A DNA stretch of 64,000 nt, from contig CP116227.1 of the NCBI GenBank assembly GCA_038184435.1, positions 3,005,501 to 3,069,500 on the forward strand. Reading direction: 5' to 3'. The DNA is from Nocardioides alkalitolerans (GTDB lineage: Bacteria > Actinomycetota > Actinomycetes > Propionibacteriales > Nocardioidaceae). Position 1 is the first letter of the stretch. Each line of letters opens with the position of its first letter. Position numbers and translations under genes: made by a program. Under the pieces are notes generated by a model. The model was not told the DNA's origin. It did not search any database and saw only the letters and a program-made list of their open reading frames with translations. Shown here in pieces: positions 1-7,316 of the stretch.

Positions 1-996
1 GCCATGGGGACGCGGTACTACACGCTGCAGCTCCTCGACGCCTTCAGCGGCACCACGAACATCAGCCGCCGCACGGTGGGCGAGGCCCGGGGGTTCACCC
101 TCGTGCCACCCGGGTCGCCGTGGCCGGAGGACCTCCCGGACGGGAGGGTCGCCGTCGCCGTCGACGCGGCGATCATGTGGGTGCTCATGCGCATCCAGGT
201 CGGCAGCGACGACCTCGACGTCGTCCACGCCCTGCAGGACCAGGTGCGCCTCGAGCCCCACGGGAACTCGACCGTCACCCCCGAGCAGCCCGCGGGCGAC
301 GTCGAGGCGGACGCCGCCGCCTTCATGGAGACGCTCGACGCCGCCCTGCGCCTGCAGGGCCACCCCGCCGCCGACGACGCGCTCGTGGCCCAGCTCCGGA
401 GCATCGGCGTCGGTGGCACCGCGCCGTTCGACGCCGGCGCCCTGGACGAGGCCACGGCCGAGGGCATCGCCGAGGGGTTCGCCGCCGCGATGGAGCTCGT
501 CTCCACCAACCGCGCGCTCCTCGGCACGCCGACGCCCGGAGGCTGGACCCGCGTGGCCGACAAGGGCCGCCACGGCCACCGCCACCTCAACCGCGCCATC
601 ATGAACTTCGTCGGCCTGGCCGCCAACGTCGTCGACGAGAACACGTCGTTCAACACGTACGTCGACGCCGACGGCCAGCCGCTCGACGGCCGCCGCTCCT
701 ACGAGATCGACCTCGTGGACCCGCCCGAGTGCGGCGCCTTCTGGAGCATCACGCTCTACGAGGCCGGGACCGGGACGCTGTACGACGCTCCCGACCGCCG
801 CCACAGCGTGGGGAGCGCCTCGGGGGGCAGGACGAGCGTGGCCGCGGGCCGCATCGTCGTCGGACCCGACGCGGCGGACGGCGACGCCTGGCTGCCGGCT
901 CCCCCGGGGCCCTTCTTCCTCGTGCTCCGCATCTACGTCCCGGGGCCGGAGGTCGTCGCGGGGGCGTGGACTCCGCCGCCCGTTCGCCCCCGCTGA
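1..996 (+). CDS. DUF1254/DUF1214 domain protein, 5' end cut off by window edge
   Basis: The reading frame is open to the first base, and an ATG at 4 is probably internal. The visible N-terminus (RYYTLQLLDAF, then RRTVG and LVPPG) matches the middle of the DUF1254 domain, whose members usually carry about 100 more residues before it. A DUF1214 domain follows, with the family pattern YVDADGQPLDGRRSYEI near residue 220 and AFWSITLYE near 245. Proteins of this pair are common in actinobacteria and proteobacteria; their function is unknown. The gene ends 74 bp before the convergent ABC permease gene, with a strong hairpin between them. Family assignment is from motif memory; the true start lies outside the window. 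Confidence 0.8.
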   Translation, partial: AMGTRYYTLQLLDAFSGTTNISRRTVGEARGFTLVPPGSPWPEDLPDGRVAVAVDAAIMWVLMRIQVGSDDLDVVHALQDQVRLEPHGNSTVTPEQPAGDVEADAAAFMETLDAALRLQGHPAADDALVAQLRSIGVGGTAPFDAGALDEATAEGIAEGFAAAMELVSTNRALLGTPTPGGWTRVADKGRHGHRHLNRAIMNFVGLAANVVDENTSFNTYVDADGQPLDGRRSYEIDLVDPPECGAFWSITLYEAGTGTLYDAPDRRHSVGSASGGRTSVAAGRIVVGPDAADGDAWLPAPPGPFFLVLRIYVPGPEVVAGAWTPPPVRPR

Positions 997-1004
997 CCAC
1001 CGGC

Positions 1005-1055
1005 GGAGTCGTGGCCCCAGCGGGCCGTTTTCCGTAGCGCTGGGGCCACGACTCC
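1005..1055. terminator. Perfect 17-bp hairpin between convergent genes
   Basis: Bases 1005-1021 and 1039-1055 are exact reverse complements with a 17-base spacer. The hairpin lies between the ends of two convergent genes and can serve both strands. No T-run follows, which is usual for high-GC actinobacteria. Part of its left arm (GTCGTGGCCCCAGCG) recurs near 52498, also between convergent genes. Confidence 0.7.
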
Positions 1056-1069
1056 GGTACGGCGCGGGA

Positions 1070-2824
1070 TCAGAGGTTGTCGAGCACGTTCTTGCCGCCG
1101 ATGATCATCGCGACCCCGACGCCGAGCCCGGTCACGACCGTCATCAGCAGCGCCATCGCCGCCACCTGCGGGTAGAACCCGTTGGCCCAGAGGTCGTACA
1201 GCCGCGTGCCCATCACCTGCGTCGTGGGGGCCCGCACGAGCAGCGAGGCCGCGAACTCGTGCGTCAGCAGGATGAACATGAGCGCGACCGCGCTGAGGAT
1301 CGCCGGGCGCATCAGCGGCAGGATGATCCGCAGGTTCGTCACGAGCGAGCTCGCACCGCTGGTGGCGGAGGCCTCGGCGTACGTCTCCCCCAGCGCCAGC
1401 AGCGCCGTCATCTGCAGTCGCGTCGCGAACGGCAGCATCAGCACCACGTAGACGAGCACGATGACCGTGCGCGTGCCGTAGAGGATGAACGGCGGCTGCG
1501 TGTAGGTCAGCAGGAACCCGACACCGAAGATGACGGCCGGGATGCCCAGCGGCAGCGCGGTGACGAGGTCGCCGGCGAGCCGCAGCACCGTGTAGCGACG
1601 ACCTCGCACGAGCAGGTTGGCCATGGCGAACCCGAGGGGCACGCAGATGGCCACCGCCAGGGACGAGGCCACGAGGCTCGTCACCACGGAGTCGATGACG
1701 TCGGGCGTGCTGAGCAGCTCCCGGAAGTTGTCGAGCGTGAGCGCGTCCCACTGGATCGTCTCCGACCAGTACGGCGACAGCGCCACCGCGACGAGGCCGA
1801 GCAGCGGGAGGACGAGCGCGACGAGTCCGTAGACCACGACGGTCGAGACCGCCCACCACGAGCGCGCCGGTGCGGAGCGGAACGCCTTGCCGCCGTGGGT
1901 GACGAAGCGGCTCTGGTTGCCGAGCAGCGCCTTCTGGCCGAGCACGACGACGAGTCCGAGGATGACGAGCGGGGAACCGGCCGCCGCGGCGGCGGCGAAG
2001 TCGGCGGGCGACTCGGACACCCGGCGGTACATCTCCGTGGTCAGCACCTTGACGCCGGTGTTGGACCCCAGCAGCAACGGACCCGTGAACTGGCCGAGGC
2101 CGAGCAGGAGGGCCACGCCGCCGCCGTACACGAGCGAGGGCCGCAGCAGCGGCAGCACGACGCGGAAGAAGACCCCGACCGTCGAGGAGCCGCTCGTCTG
2201 CGCCGCCTCGAGGTGTTCGGCGCTGATGCCGGCCATGCCGGCGCTGACGAAGAGGTAGACGAACGAGGTCAGGCCGAAACCGGTGAGCAGGATGATCCAG
2301 GTCGGCGTGTAGACGTCGATCGGGCCGGACTCGAGGTGGTCCCACCAGGGGAGCGTGCGGAACGCCGCGTTGAGGTAGCCCGGTCCCGGGGAGAGCAGGA
2401 ACGCCCAACCGCTGACGCTGGCGATGGCCGGCATGACGATCGGCAGCACGGGGATCACGCGGAGCCACGAGAACCGCGCCGGCAGGCGGGTCACGGCGAA
2501 CGCGAGCAGCGTGCCCAGCACCATGGCGATGACGAGCGAGATCCCGCCGAGCTTCACCGTCGTCCAGATGACGGAGCCGATGTCGGGGCGGGAGTACTGC
2601 GCGTCGTAGCCGCGGGCGCCGTCCTCGAAGGCGAGCGCCTGCAGCCGGTAGAGCGGCAGCACGACGAGGTAGCCGAGGAACAGGACCAGCGCGAGGTAGC
2701 CCAGCCGGGCTCCCCAGCCGCGCCGGTCGGTGAGGCGGTCGATCGAGGTGCGCAGGCGACCGGGCACCGGCGGCGGTGCCGGGCGGGACGCGGTGGGCGG
2801 CGGGGGCGCGACGGTGGTCGACAT
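1070..2824 (-). CDS. ABC transporter permease with two MetI domains (ferric-iron/thiamine/phosphonate-type)
   Basis: A 584-residue inner-membrane permease in which both transmembrane halves are fused, as in FbpB/ThiP-like systems. Many hydrophobic segments are visible, the first near residues 42-60. Two EAA-type coupling loops that contact the ATPase can be read: about 204-230 (EHLEAAQTSGSS, then VVLPLLRPS) and about 482-508 (YAEASATSGASS, then IILPLMRP). The start lies 3 bp after the ATPase stop, so the two are translated together. With the lipoprotein at 5003-6046 it forms a complete importer. The cargo cannot be read from the permease; this family carries Fe3+, thiamine, phosphonates and other small anions. 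Confidence 0.9.
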   Translation of the reverse strand: MSTTVAPPPPTASRPAPPPVPGRLRTSIDRLTDRRGWGARLGYLALVLFLGYLVVLPLYRLQALAFEDGARGYDAQYSRPDIGSVIWTTVKLGGISLVIAMVLGTLLAFAVTRLPARFSWLRVIPVLPIVMPAIASVSGWAFLLSPGPGYLNAAFRTLPWWDHLESGPIDVYTPTWIILLTGFGLTSFVYLFVSAGMAGISAEHLEAAQTSGSSTVGVFFRVVLPLLRPSLVYGGGVALLLGLGQFTGPLLLGSNTGVKVLTTEMYRRVSESPADFAAAAAAGSPLVILGLVVVLGQKALLGNQSRFVTHGGKAFRSAPARSWWAVSTVVVYGLVALVLPLLGLVAVALSPYWSETIQWDALTLDNFRELLSTPDVIDSVVTSLVASSLAVAICVPLGFAMANLLVRGRRYTVLRLAGDLVTALPLGIPAVIFGVGFLLTYTQPPFILYGTRTVIVLVYVVLMLPFATRLQMTALLALGETYAEASATSGASSLVTNLRIILPLMRPAILSAVALMFILLTHEFAASLLVRAPTTQVMGTRLYDLWANGFYPQVAAMALLMTVVTGLGVGVAMIIGGKNVLDNL

Positions 2825-2827
2825 GGC

Positions 2828-4039
2828 TCAGACCCCCGTCGTCACGGCGCGCGCGCCGTCGGTCGTCGTGGGTCCGGTGGACCCGGGCGCGCCGGCCGCA
2901 CCGGCGCCGGCGAGCGCCAGTCCCGTGCGGGGCCGGTCGTCCAGGTCGGGCGCGAAGAGGCGCACGTCGGACGGCGCGAAGCCGACCTGCACCGGGGCAC
3001 CCTCCGCGGCGTCGCGGAGCCAGGCACCGTGCTCCCGCGTGTCGGCCTCCAGGCTGAGCTGCTGGCCGGCGACGTCGACGAGGACGTCGTAGTGCCGACC
3101 GCCGAACTCGGTGGTGACGAGCGTGGCGCCCAGCACCACGTGGTGGGCGGGGGCGTGGTCGGCCGACCGGAGGAGGTGCAGGTCCTGCTTGCGCAGCCGG
3201 GCCACCACCCGGTCGCCCGCGCCGCGCTCCGGGGTGCGGTCGCCGAGGGCGACGACCTCGCCCGAGGAGGTGCTCCAGCCGGCCTCGCCGCGGGTCAGCT
3301 CGAGGCGGTTGCCCATGCCGATGAAGGCCGCGACGTACTCGGAGCCGGGCTCGTCGAAGACCCGCTGGGGCGTGTCGAGCTGCTCCAGCCGGCCGGCCTT
3401 CATGATGGCCAGGCGGTCGCCGAGCGCGAACGCCTCGGACTGGTCGTGGGTCACGAAGACCGCGCTGAAGCCGAGGCGCTGGTGCAGCTGGTGGATCTGC
3501 GTGCGCACCTGGTCGCGCAGGCGCGCGTCGAGGTTGCTGAGGGGCTCGTCGAAGAGCACCAGGTCGGGTTCCGCGACGAGGCCGCGGGCCACGGCGACGC
3601 GCTGCTGCTGCCCACCGCTCAGCTGGGCCGGGTAGCGGTCGAGCAGCATCTGCGTGTCCACCATCTCGGCCGCGCGCTCGACGGCGCCGCCCTTGAGGGC
3701 GTCCTTGCGGCCCCGCACCTTGAGCGGGTAGCCGATGTTCTTGCGCACCGTCAGGTGCGGCCACAGCGCGTAGGACTGGAACACCATCCCGATGTTGCGC
3801 TTGTGGGTGGCCACGTCGACGTGCTTGCCGCTGTCGAACACGGTGCGGTCACCGAAGGAGATGTGGCCCGCCTCGGGGCGCTCGAGACCCGCGAGGCAGC
3901 GGAGCGTCGTCGTCTTGCCGCAGCCGCTCGGCCCGAGCAGCACGACGAACTCGCCGTCCTCCACGCTCAGGTCGAGGTCGTCGACGACCGTGGTCGCGCC
4001 GAAGCGCTTCGTCAGGCCCTGCACGTTGAATCCGGACAC
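2828..4039 (-). CDS. ABC transporter ATP-binding protein (FbpC/PotA-like)
   Basis: A 403-residue cytoplasmic ATPase that powers the adjacent permease. Walker A is GPSGCGKTT (36-44), the signature LSGGQ (140-144), Walker B VLFDEP (161-166) and the switch histidine is H198 in VTHDQ. About 190 residues follow the nucleotide-binding domain and fit a TOBE-type regulatory tail, longer than in typical FbpC (about 350 residues). The gene lies 6 bp after the SDR gene and 3 bp before the permease gene, so all three form one transcription unit. Carbohydrate, iron and polyamine importers share this ATPase type, so it does not fix the substrate. Confidence 0.9.
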   Translation of the reverse strand: MSGFNVQGLTKRFGATTVVDDLDLSVEDGEFVVLLGPSGCGKTTTLRCLAGLERPEAGHISFGDRTVFDSGKHVDVATHKRNIGMVFQSYALWPHLTVRKNIGYPLKVRGRKDALKGGAVERAAEMVDTQMLLDRYPAQLSGGQQQRVAVARGLVAEPDLVLFDEPLSNLDARLRDQVRTQIHQLHQRLGFSAVFVTHDQSEAFALGDRLAIMKAGRLEQLDTPQRVFDEPGSEYVAAFIGMGNRLELTRGEAGWSTSSGEVVALGDRTPERGAGDRVVARLRKQDLHLLRSADHAPAHHVVLGATLVTTEFGGRHYDVLVDVAGQQLSLEADTREHGAWLRDAAEGAPVQVGFAPSDVRLFAPDLDDRPRTGLALAGAGAAGAPGSTGPTTTDGARAVTTGV

Positions 4040-4045
4040 GGGGGG

Positions 4046-4900
4046 TCACCTCATCGTCGGGGTCGGGCGGTCGGCCCGCTGGTCGGGGGTGTCGTCGCGG
4101 CCGAGCCGCGGCGTGGTGCGGCCGGCGGCGGTGCCGCCGTCCACCAGGAGGTCGGTGCCGGTGACGTACGACGCGTCGTCACCGACGAGGAAGGCGATGG
4201 CGCGGGCGACCTCGTCGGGGTCCCCCTGGCGCTGCATCGGGATGCTGCTGAGGTAGGCGTCCACGTCGACCTCGTCGAAGCCGCCGCCCCGGGTGATGCC
4301 GGTGGCGATGCTCCCGGGGCAGACCGAGTTGCAGCGCACGCCGCGCTCGGCCAGCTCGAGGGCCGCCACGCGCGTCAGCGCGCGGACGCCGAACTTCGAC
4401 GCGCCGTACGCCCCGAGGCCGGCCGTGGCGAGCACACCGCGCAGGGACGACACGGTGACGACCGCGCCGCCCCGGCCCATCGTCCGGGCGGCCGCACGCA
4501 GGGCGAGGAAGGTGCCGACGAGGTTGACGTCGACGATGCGTCGGAAGTCGTCCAGCGTCGCCGACGCCAGCTCCGCGCGCTGCGCGATCCCGGCGGAGTG
4601 GACGAGCACGTCGAGCCCGTCGGGCGCCCAACGCTCGGTCAGGCGGTCCCATGCCGTCTCGTCGGCGACGTCGAGGGGGACGGCGGACGCCCCCGCGCCC
4701 AGCGCGGCGGCCAGCGCGGCGGCGCCGTCGACGTCCACGTCCCCGAGCACGACTGTCGCGCCCCGGGCGTGGAGCAGCCGCGCGGTCGCGGCACCGATGC
4801 CGCTGGCGGCACCGGTGACGAGCGCGGTGCGGCCTTCGAGGACGCCGGCGCCGGCGAGCCCGGTGTGCCCGGTGCGCCCGGTGTGCTGAGCCTCGTTCAT
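4046..4900 (-). CDS. SDR family NAD(P)-dependent oxidoreductase inside an ABC importer operon
   Basis: A classical short-chain dehydrogenase of 284 residues. The cofactor motif TGAASGIG is at 29-36, the active-site serine at 151/152, and Y165/K169 form YxxxK. The usual NNAG is replaced by HSAG (101-104). About 25 hydrophilic residues extend past the normal SDR end, and about 20 precede the fold. It presumably interconverts an alcohol and a ketone. The position is odd: it lies between the solute-binding protein gene (102 bp upstream, after a hairpin) and the ATPase gene (6 bp downstream), which suggests that the imported compound, not iron, is oxidised by it. That link is inference. Confidence 0.85.
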   Translation of the reverse strand: MNEAQHTGRTGHTGLAGAGVLEGRTALVTGAASGIGAATARLLHARGATVVLGDVDVDGAAALAAALGAGASAVPLDVADETAWDRLTERWAPDGLDVLVHSAGIAQRAELASATLDDFRRIVDVNLVGTFLALRAAARTMGRGGAVVTVSSLRGVLATAGLGAYGASKFGVRALTRVAALELAERGVRCNSVCPGSIATGITRGGGFDEVDVDAYLSSIPMQRQGDPDEVARAIAFLVGDDASYVTGTDLLVDGGTAAGRTTPRLGRDDTPDQRADRPTPTMR

Positions 4901-4967
4901 GGGCGGGTCACCTCGCTCTCGGGTCGGGCGGGTCGGGACGGGGGTCGGGGGAGCGGGAACGCGACGG

Positions 4968-4997
4968 GGCGGCGACCGGCCGGAGCCGGTCGCCGCC
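4968..4997 (-). terminator. Hairpin between binding-protein gene and SDR/ABC genes
   Basis: Bases 4968-4980 and 4985-4997 form a perfect 13-bp stem with a 4-base loop (CGGA), directly after the stop of the solute-binding protein gene. It may act as a partial terminator or mRNA stabiliser, giving more binding protein than membrane components, as is common in ABC operons. Confidence 0.6.
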
Positions 4998-5002
4998 GTC
5001 GC

Positions 5003-6046
5003 TCACTGCAGGAAGAGGGACTCCCACTCCTGCTGGTAGGCCTGCACCTGCTCGGGCGTCAGCGCGTCCGGGTCGGGCAGCTCGATGCTGCTGGCGTCCG
5101 CCACCGCGCCGTCGCCCTCACCGAGGACGGAGGCGTAGCCGGTGTTGAGCGCGGCCTGGCCCTCGGCGCTGACCATGAAGTCGGCGAGCACCTGCGCGGC
5201 GTTGGGGTGCGGCGCGACCTTGAGGATGTGGGAGTACCAGGGGGTGCCCCACGCCGGGTCGGGCAGCTTCCAGTCGACCGGCGCGCCGGCCTCGACCTCG
5301 GCGACGAGCGGCTGCACGCCCGGCGCGGCGACGATCTCGCCGGAGGTCAGCGCCTGGGCGATGCCCAGCGCGCTCGGGTAGATGCGGGGCTCGAGCTCGG
5401 CGAGCTGCTCGACGAAGTCGGGGCCGAAGTTCTCCTCGTAGAACGAGTAGAAGTCGACGTAGGCGGCGATGCCCTGCGGGTTGACGATGCCGATCTTGCC
5501 GGCGTACTCGTCGTCGAGCATGTCCTGCGGCTCCTCGAAGCCGTCCGGCACCGCGTCGGTGTTCCAGCCCATCGCGAAGACGGCGGCGCTGGTGAGGAAG
5601 AACGAGTCCGCGATGACGTTCTCGTCGCGGTTGAACGCCGGGTCGTCGAACGACGGCCCCCGCAGGTCGGCGACGGAGTACTGACCGGACTCGGACACCG
5701 TCGTGATCCAGGCCGCGTCCGTGACCATGTGGACGTCCGCGGTGCCGCGCCCGGTCTGGTTCTCCACCTCGACCTTGGGGTTCATCTCGGCGTCCGTGCC
5801 GCGCACGAACTTCATGTCGATGTCGGGGTAGGCGTCCTCGAAGGCGGCCTCGAGGGCCTCGAGGCGCGTGGGGTTCTGGCTCGAGTAGAGCAGCACCTCG
5901 CCCTCCTCGTTCGCCGCGGTCACGACGGCGTCCCAGTCGCCCTCGACGGCCTCGCCGCCGCTGCTGCCGCCGTCGCTGCCGCACCCGGCGAGCACGACTG
6001 CCAACGCCGACACCACCACGCCGGTCCGGATCACTGTGGTCCTCAT
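5003..6046 (-). CDS. ABC transporter solute-binding lipoprotein (FbpA/family 1-like)
   Basis: A 347-residue extracellular binding protein. The start at 6046 is chosen because it follows a GGAGG ribosome site by a good distance and begins a clean signal peptide (MRTTVIRTGVVVSALAVVLAGC) with lipobox LAGC and lipidated C22; an in-frame ATG 66 bp further up would put a polar stretch before it. The mature part (GEVLLYSSQNP near 50, then a periplasmic-binding fold) resembles iron(III)/2-aminoethylphosphonate binding proteins. A TetR-type operator lies 20 bp upstream, so it belongs to the same putative regulon as the acyl-CoA genes. The ligand may therefore be an organic acid. Confidence 0.88.
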   Translation of the reverse strand: MRTTVIRTGVVVSALAVVLAGCGSDGGSSGGEAVEGDWDAVVTAANEEGEVLLYSSQNPTRLEALEAAFEDAYPDIDMKFVRGTDAEMNPKVEVENQTGRGTADVHMVTDAAWITTVSESGQYSVADLRGPSFDDPAFNRDENVIADSFFLTSAAVFAMGWNTDAVPDGFEEPQDMLDDEYAGKIGIVNPQGIAAYVDFYSFYEENFGPDFVEQLAELEPRIYPSALGIAQALTSGEIVAAPGVQPLVAEVEAGAPVDWKLPDPAWGTPWYSHILKVAPHPNAAQVLADFMVSAEGQAALNTGYASVLGEGDGAVADASSIELPDPDALTPEQVQAYQQEWESLFLQ

Positions 6047-6065
6047 GCCGTTCCTCCAGCTGAAG

Positions 6066-6085
6066 TTGAACTGATATCGGTTCAA
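6066..6085. promoter_or_regulatory. TetR-type operator site 1 (before the ABC binding-protein gene)
   Basis: TTGAACTGATATCGGTTCAA, symmetrical at 18 of 20 positions. It lies 20 bp upstream of the start codon at 6046, where it would block transcription or early elongation. It matches six other sites in the window (consensus nTGAACTGrnkTCAsTTCAk). Confidence 0.7.
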
Positions 6086-6190
6086 GGTAGTGGGGCGAGC
6101 CTGTGGCGTCAATCACTAGATCGACCTGACTGGACATGGGCCCGCGACCGGTCGCGTGCAGCGCTCCGGGCATGCACGGGCACGCCGAAC

Positions 6191-6218
6191 CACCCCGTCC
6201 GCGCGAGCGGACGGGGTG
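6191..6218 (-). terminator. Terminator hairpin after the EthD/TetR genes
   Basis: Bases 6191-6202 and 6207-6218 form a perfect 12-bp GC-rich stem with loop GCGA. It lies 13 bp past the stop of the EthD-like gene and separates it from the binding-protein promoter. Confidence 0.75.
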
Positions 6219-6230
6219 GGGGGAGGACGG

Positions 6231-6566
6231 TCAGGCGGTGGCGTCCGCCGCGGCCACCATGGCGCGCTCCTCGCCCATCACGGCGATCCGGCGACCACGC
6301 ATCTTCCCGACGTGCCGCACGGCGGCCTTCCACTCGTCGCTGGCCAGCGCGGCCTCGAGTGCGGCGCGGTCGTCGAAGCTGAGGATGGAGATGCCGTCCC
6401 ACCCCTCGGAGCGCTCCTCGAAGGCGCCCTGGACGTCGGTGTGGAGCCAGCGACGCAGGCCGGGCAGGCCGTAGGTGACCTCGGCGTGCTCGCCGCGCCA
6501 CCAGTCGATGAACTGCTCGTGGGTCCAGTCGTCGGGCTTCGAGGCCATCAGGACGAGGTTGTACAT
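6231..6566 (-). CDS. EthD-like dimeric alpha-beta barrel protein
   Basis: A 111-residue protein beginning MYNLVLMASKPDDWTHEQF. The start at 6566 follows AGGAG with good spacing; the frame is open for 77 codons upstream but that part overlaps the TetR gene and has no protein-like composition. The pattern of paired strands with WWRGEHAEV, and GWDGISILSFDD in the second half, fits the EthD family (about 100 residues). Family members act beside oxygenases or hydroxylases, or as small lyases, and often have no proven reaction. It is 4 bp after the TetR gene and cotranscribed with it. Confidence 0.82.
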   Translation of the reverse strand: MYNLVLMASKPDDWTHEQFIDWWRGEHAEVTYGLPGLRRWLHTDVQGAFEERSEGWDGISILSFDDRAALEAALASDEWKAAVRHVGKMRGRRIAVMGEERAMVAAADATA

Positions 6567-6570
6567 GGGG

Positions 6571-7254
6571 TCACTCCTGGTCGGTGTCGGGGTCGGGGCC
6601 CACCAGGCGCACGCAGGCGCCGGTGATGAACTCCGCGATGTCGTCGAGGCTCTGCCGACCGCCGGGGCGGTACCAGCGCCAGACGCTGACGATGAGGGCG
6701 AGCAGGGCGAGGCCGGTCTGCCGCGGGTCACGCGCCACGAACGCACCGGACTCCATGCCCTGCTCGATGAGACGGGACCACTCGTCCTCGATCGCACGCA
6801 CGAGGACGCGGGCCCGCTGCCGCTCCGCCTCCTCGCGCTCCGAGGCGCGGGCGGTGGTGAGCAGGTCCATGTGCGCGAGCAGGATCCGCGCCGAGAGCGT
6901 CTCCCGCTCGGTGAGGTCGTAGGCGCTGCCGACCGCGGCGCGCAACCGCGCTAGGTCGTCCGGCTGGTCGGCCACCGCCTCCTGGAACTGCTCCAGCGAG
7001 CGCTCCAGCTCGGCGCTCATGATGGTGAGCAGGCAGTGCACCTTCGACTCGAAGTAGTGGTAGAGGGCGGTCTGCCCGATGCCCACCTGGTCGGCGATCG
7101 AGGCCCACTTGGTCTGCTCGAAGCCGTCCTGCCCGAAGCTGTCGACGGCGGCCTGCAGGATCACGCCGCGCTTCGAGCGCGGCCCGTCCTTGCGGCGGGG
7201 GACGACCGGCTCCGTCCCGGGGTCGGACACGGCGGCTGCGCTGGTGCTGGTCAT
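6571..7254 (-). CDS. TetR/AcrR family regulator, probable controller of the acyl-CoA block
   Basis: A 227-residue repressor-type protein. After about 26 disordered residues comes a TetR DNA-binding domain (about 29-75) with the helix-turn-helix near 48-68 (TKWASIADQVGIG, ALYHYF). The C-terminal ligand domain has no recognisable ligand signature; acyl-CoA-responsive regulators such as FadR-type and KstR-type share this layout. An operator-like sequence at 7296-7316 lies 42 bp upstream of its start, and the same motif occurs in front of six other places between 6 and 21 kb. Autoregulation and control of those genes are inferred from that pattern. Confidence 0.88.
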   Translation of the reverse strand: MTSTSAAAVSDPGTEPVVPRRKDGPRSKRGVILQAAVDSFGQDGFEQTKWASIADQVGIGQTALYHYFESKVHCLLTIMSAELERSLEQFQEAVADQPDDLARLRAAVGSAYDLTERETLSARILLAHMDLLTTARASEREEAERQRARVLVRAIEDEWSRLIEQGMESGAFVARDPRQTGLALLALIVSVWRWYRPGGRQSLDDIAEFITGACVRLVGPDPDTDQE

Positions 7255-7295
7255 GGTGGACCTTCCTCGACCGGTGGCGACGTCCGCACAGCGTA

Positions 7296-7316
7296 CTGAA
7301 GTGAAGTCGGGTTCAT
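7296..7316. promoter_or_regulatory. TetR-type operator site 2 (before the TetR gene)
   Basis: Reads CTGAAGTGAA then GTCGGGTTCAT on the plus strand. Compared with the other sites it has one extra base in the middle. It lies 42 bp upstream of the TetR start and overlaps the stop codon of the CoA-ligase gene (7313-7315). Confidence 0.6.

Noticed and set aside
1259..6382. Very long open frame on the plus strand across the ABC transporter operon
   Set aside because: It is antisense to five well-supported genes; long antisense frames are a by-product of very high GC at codon position three. The translated product is Arg/Gly/Asp-rich without any fold.
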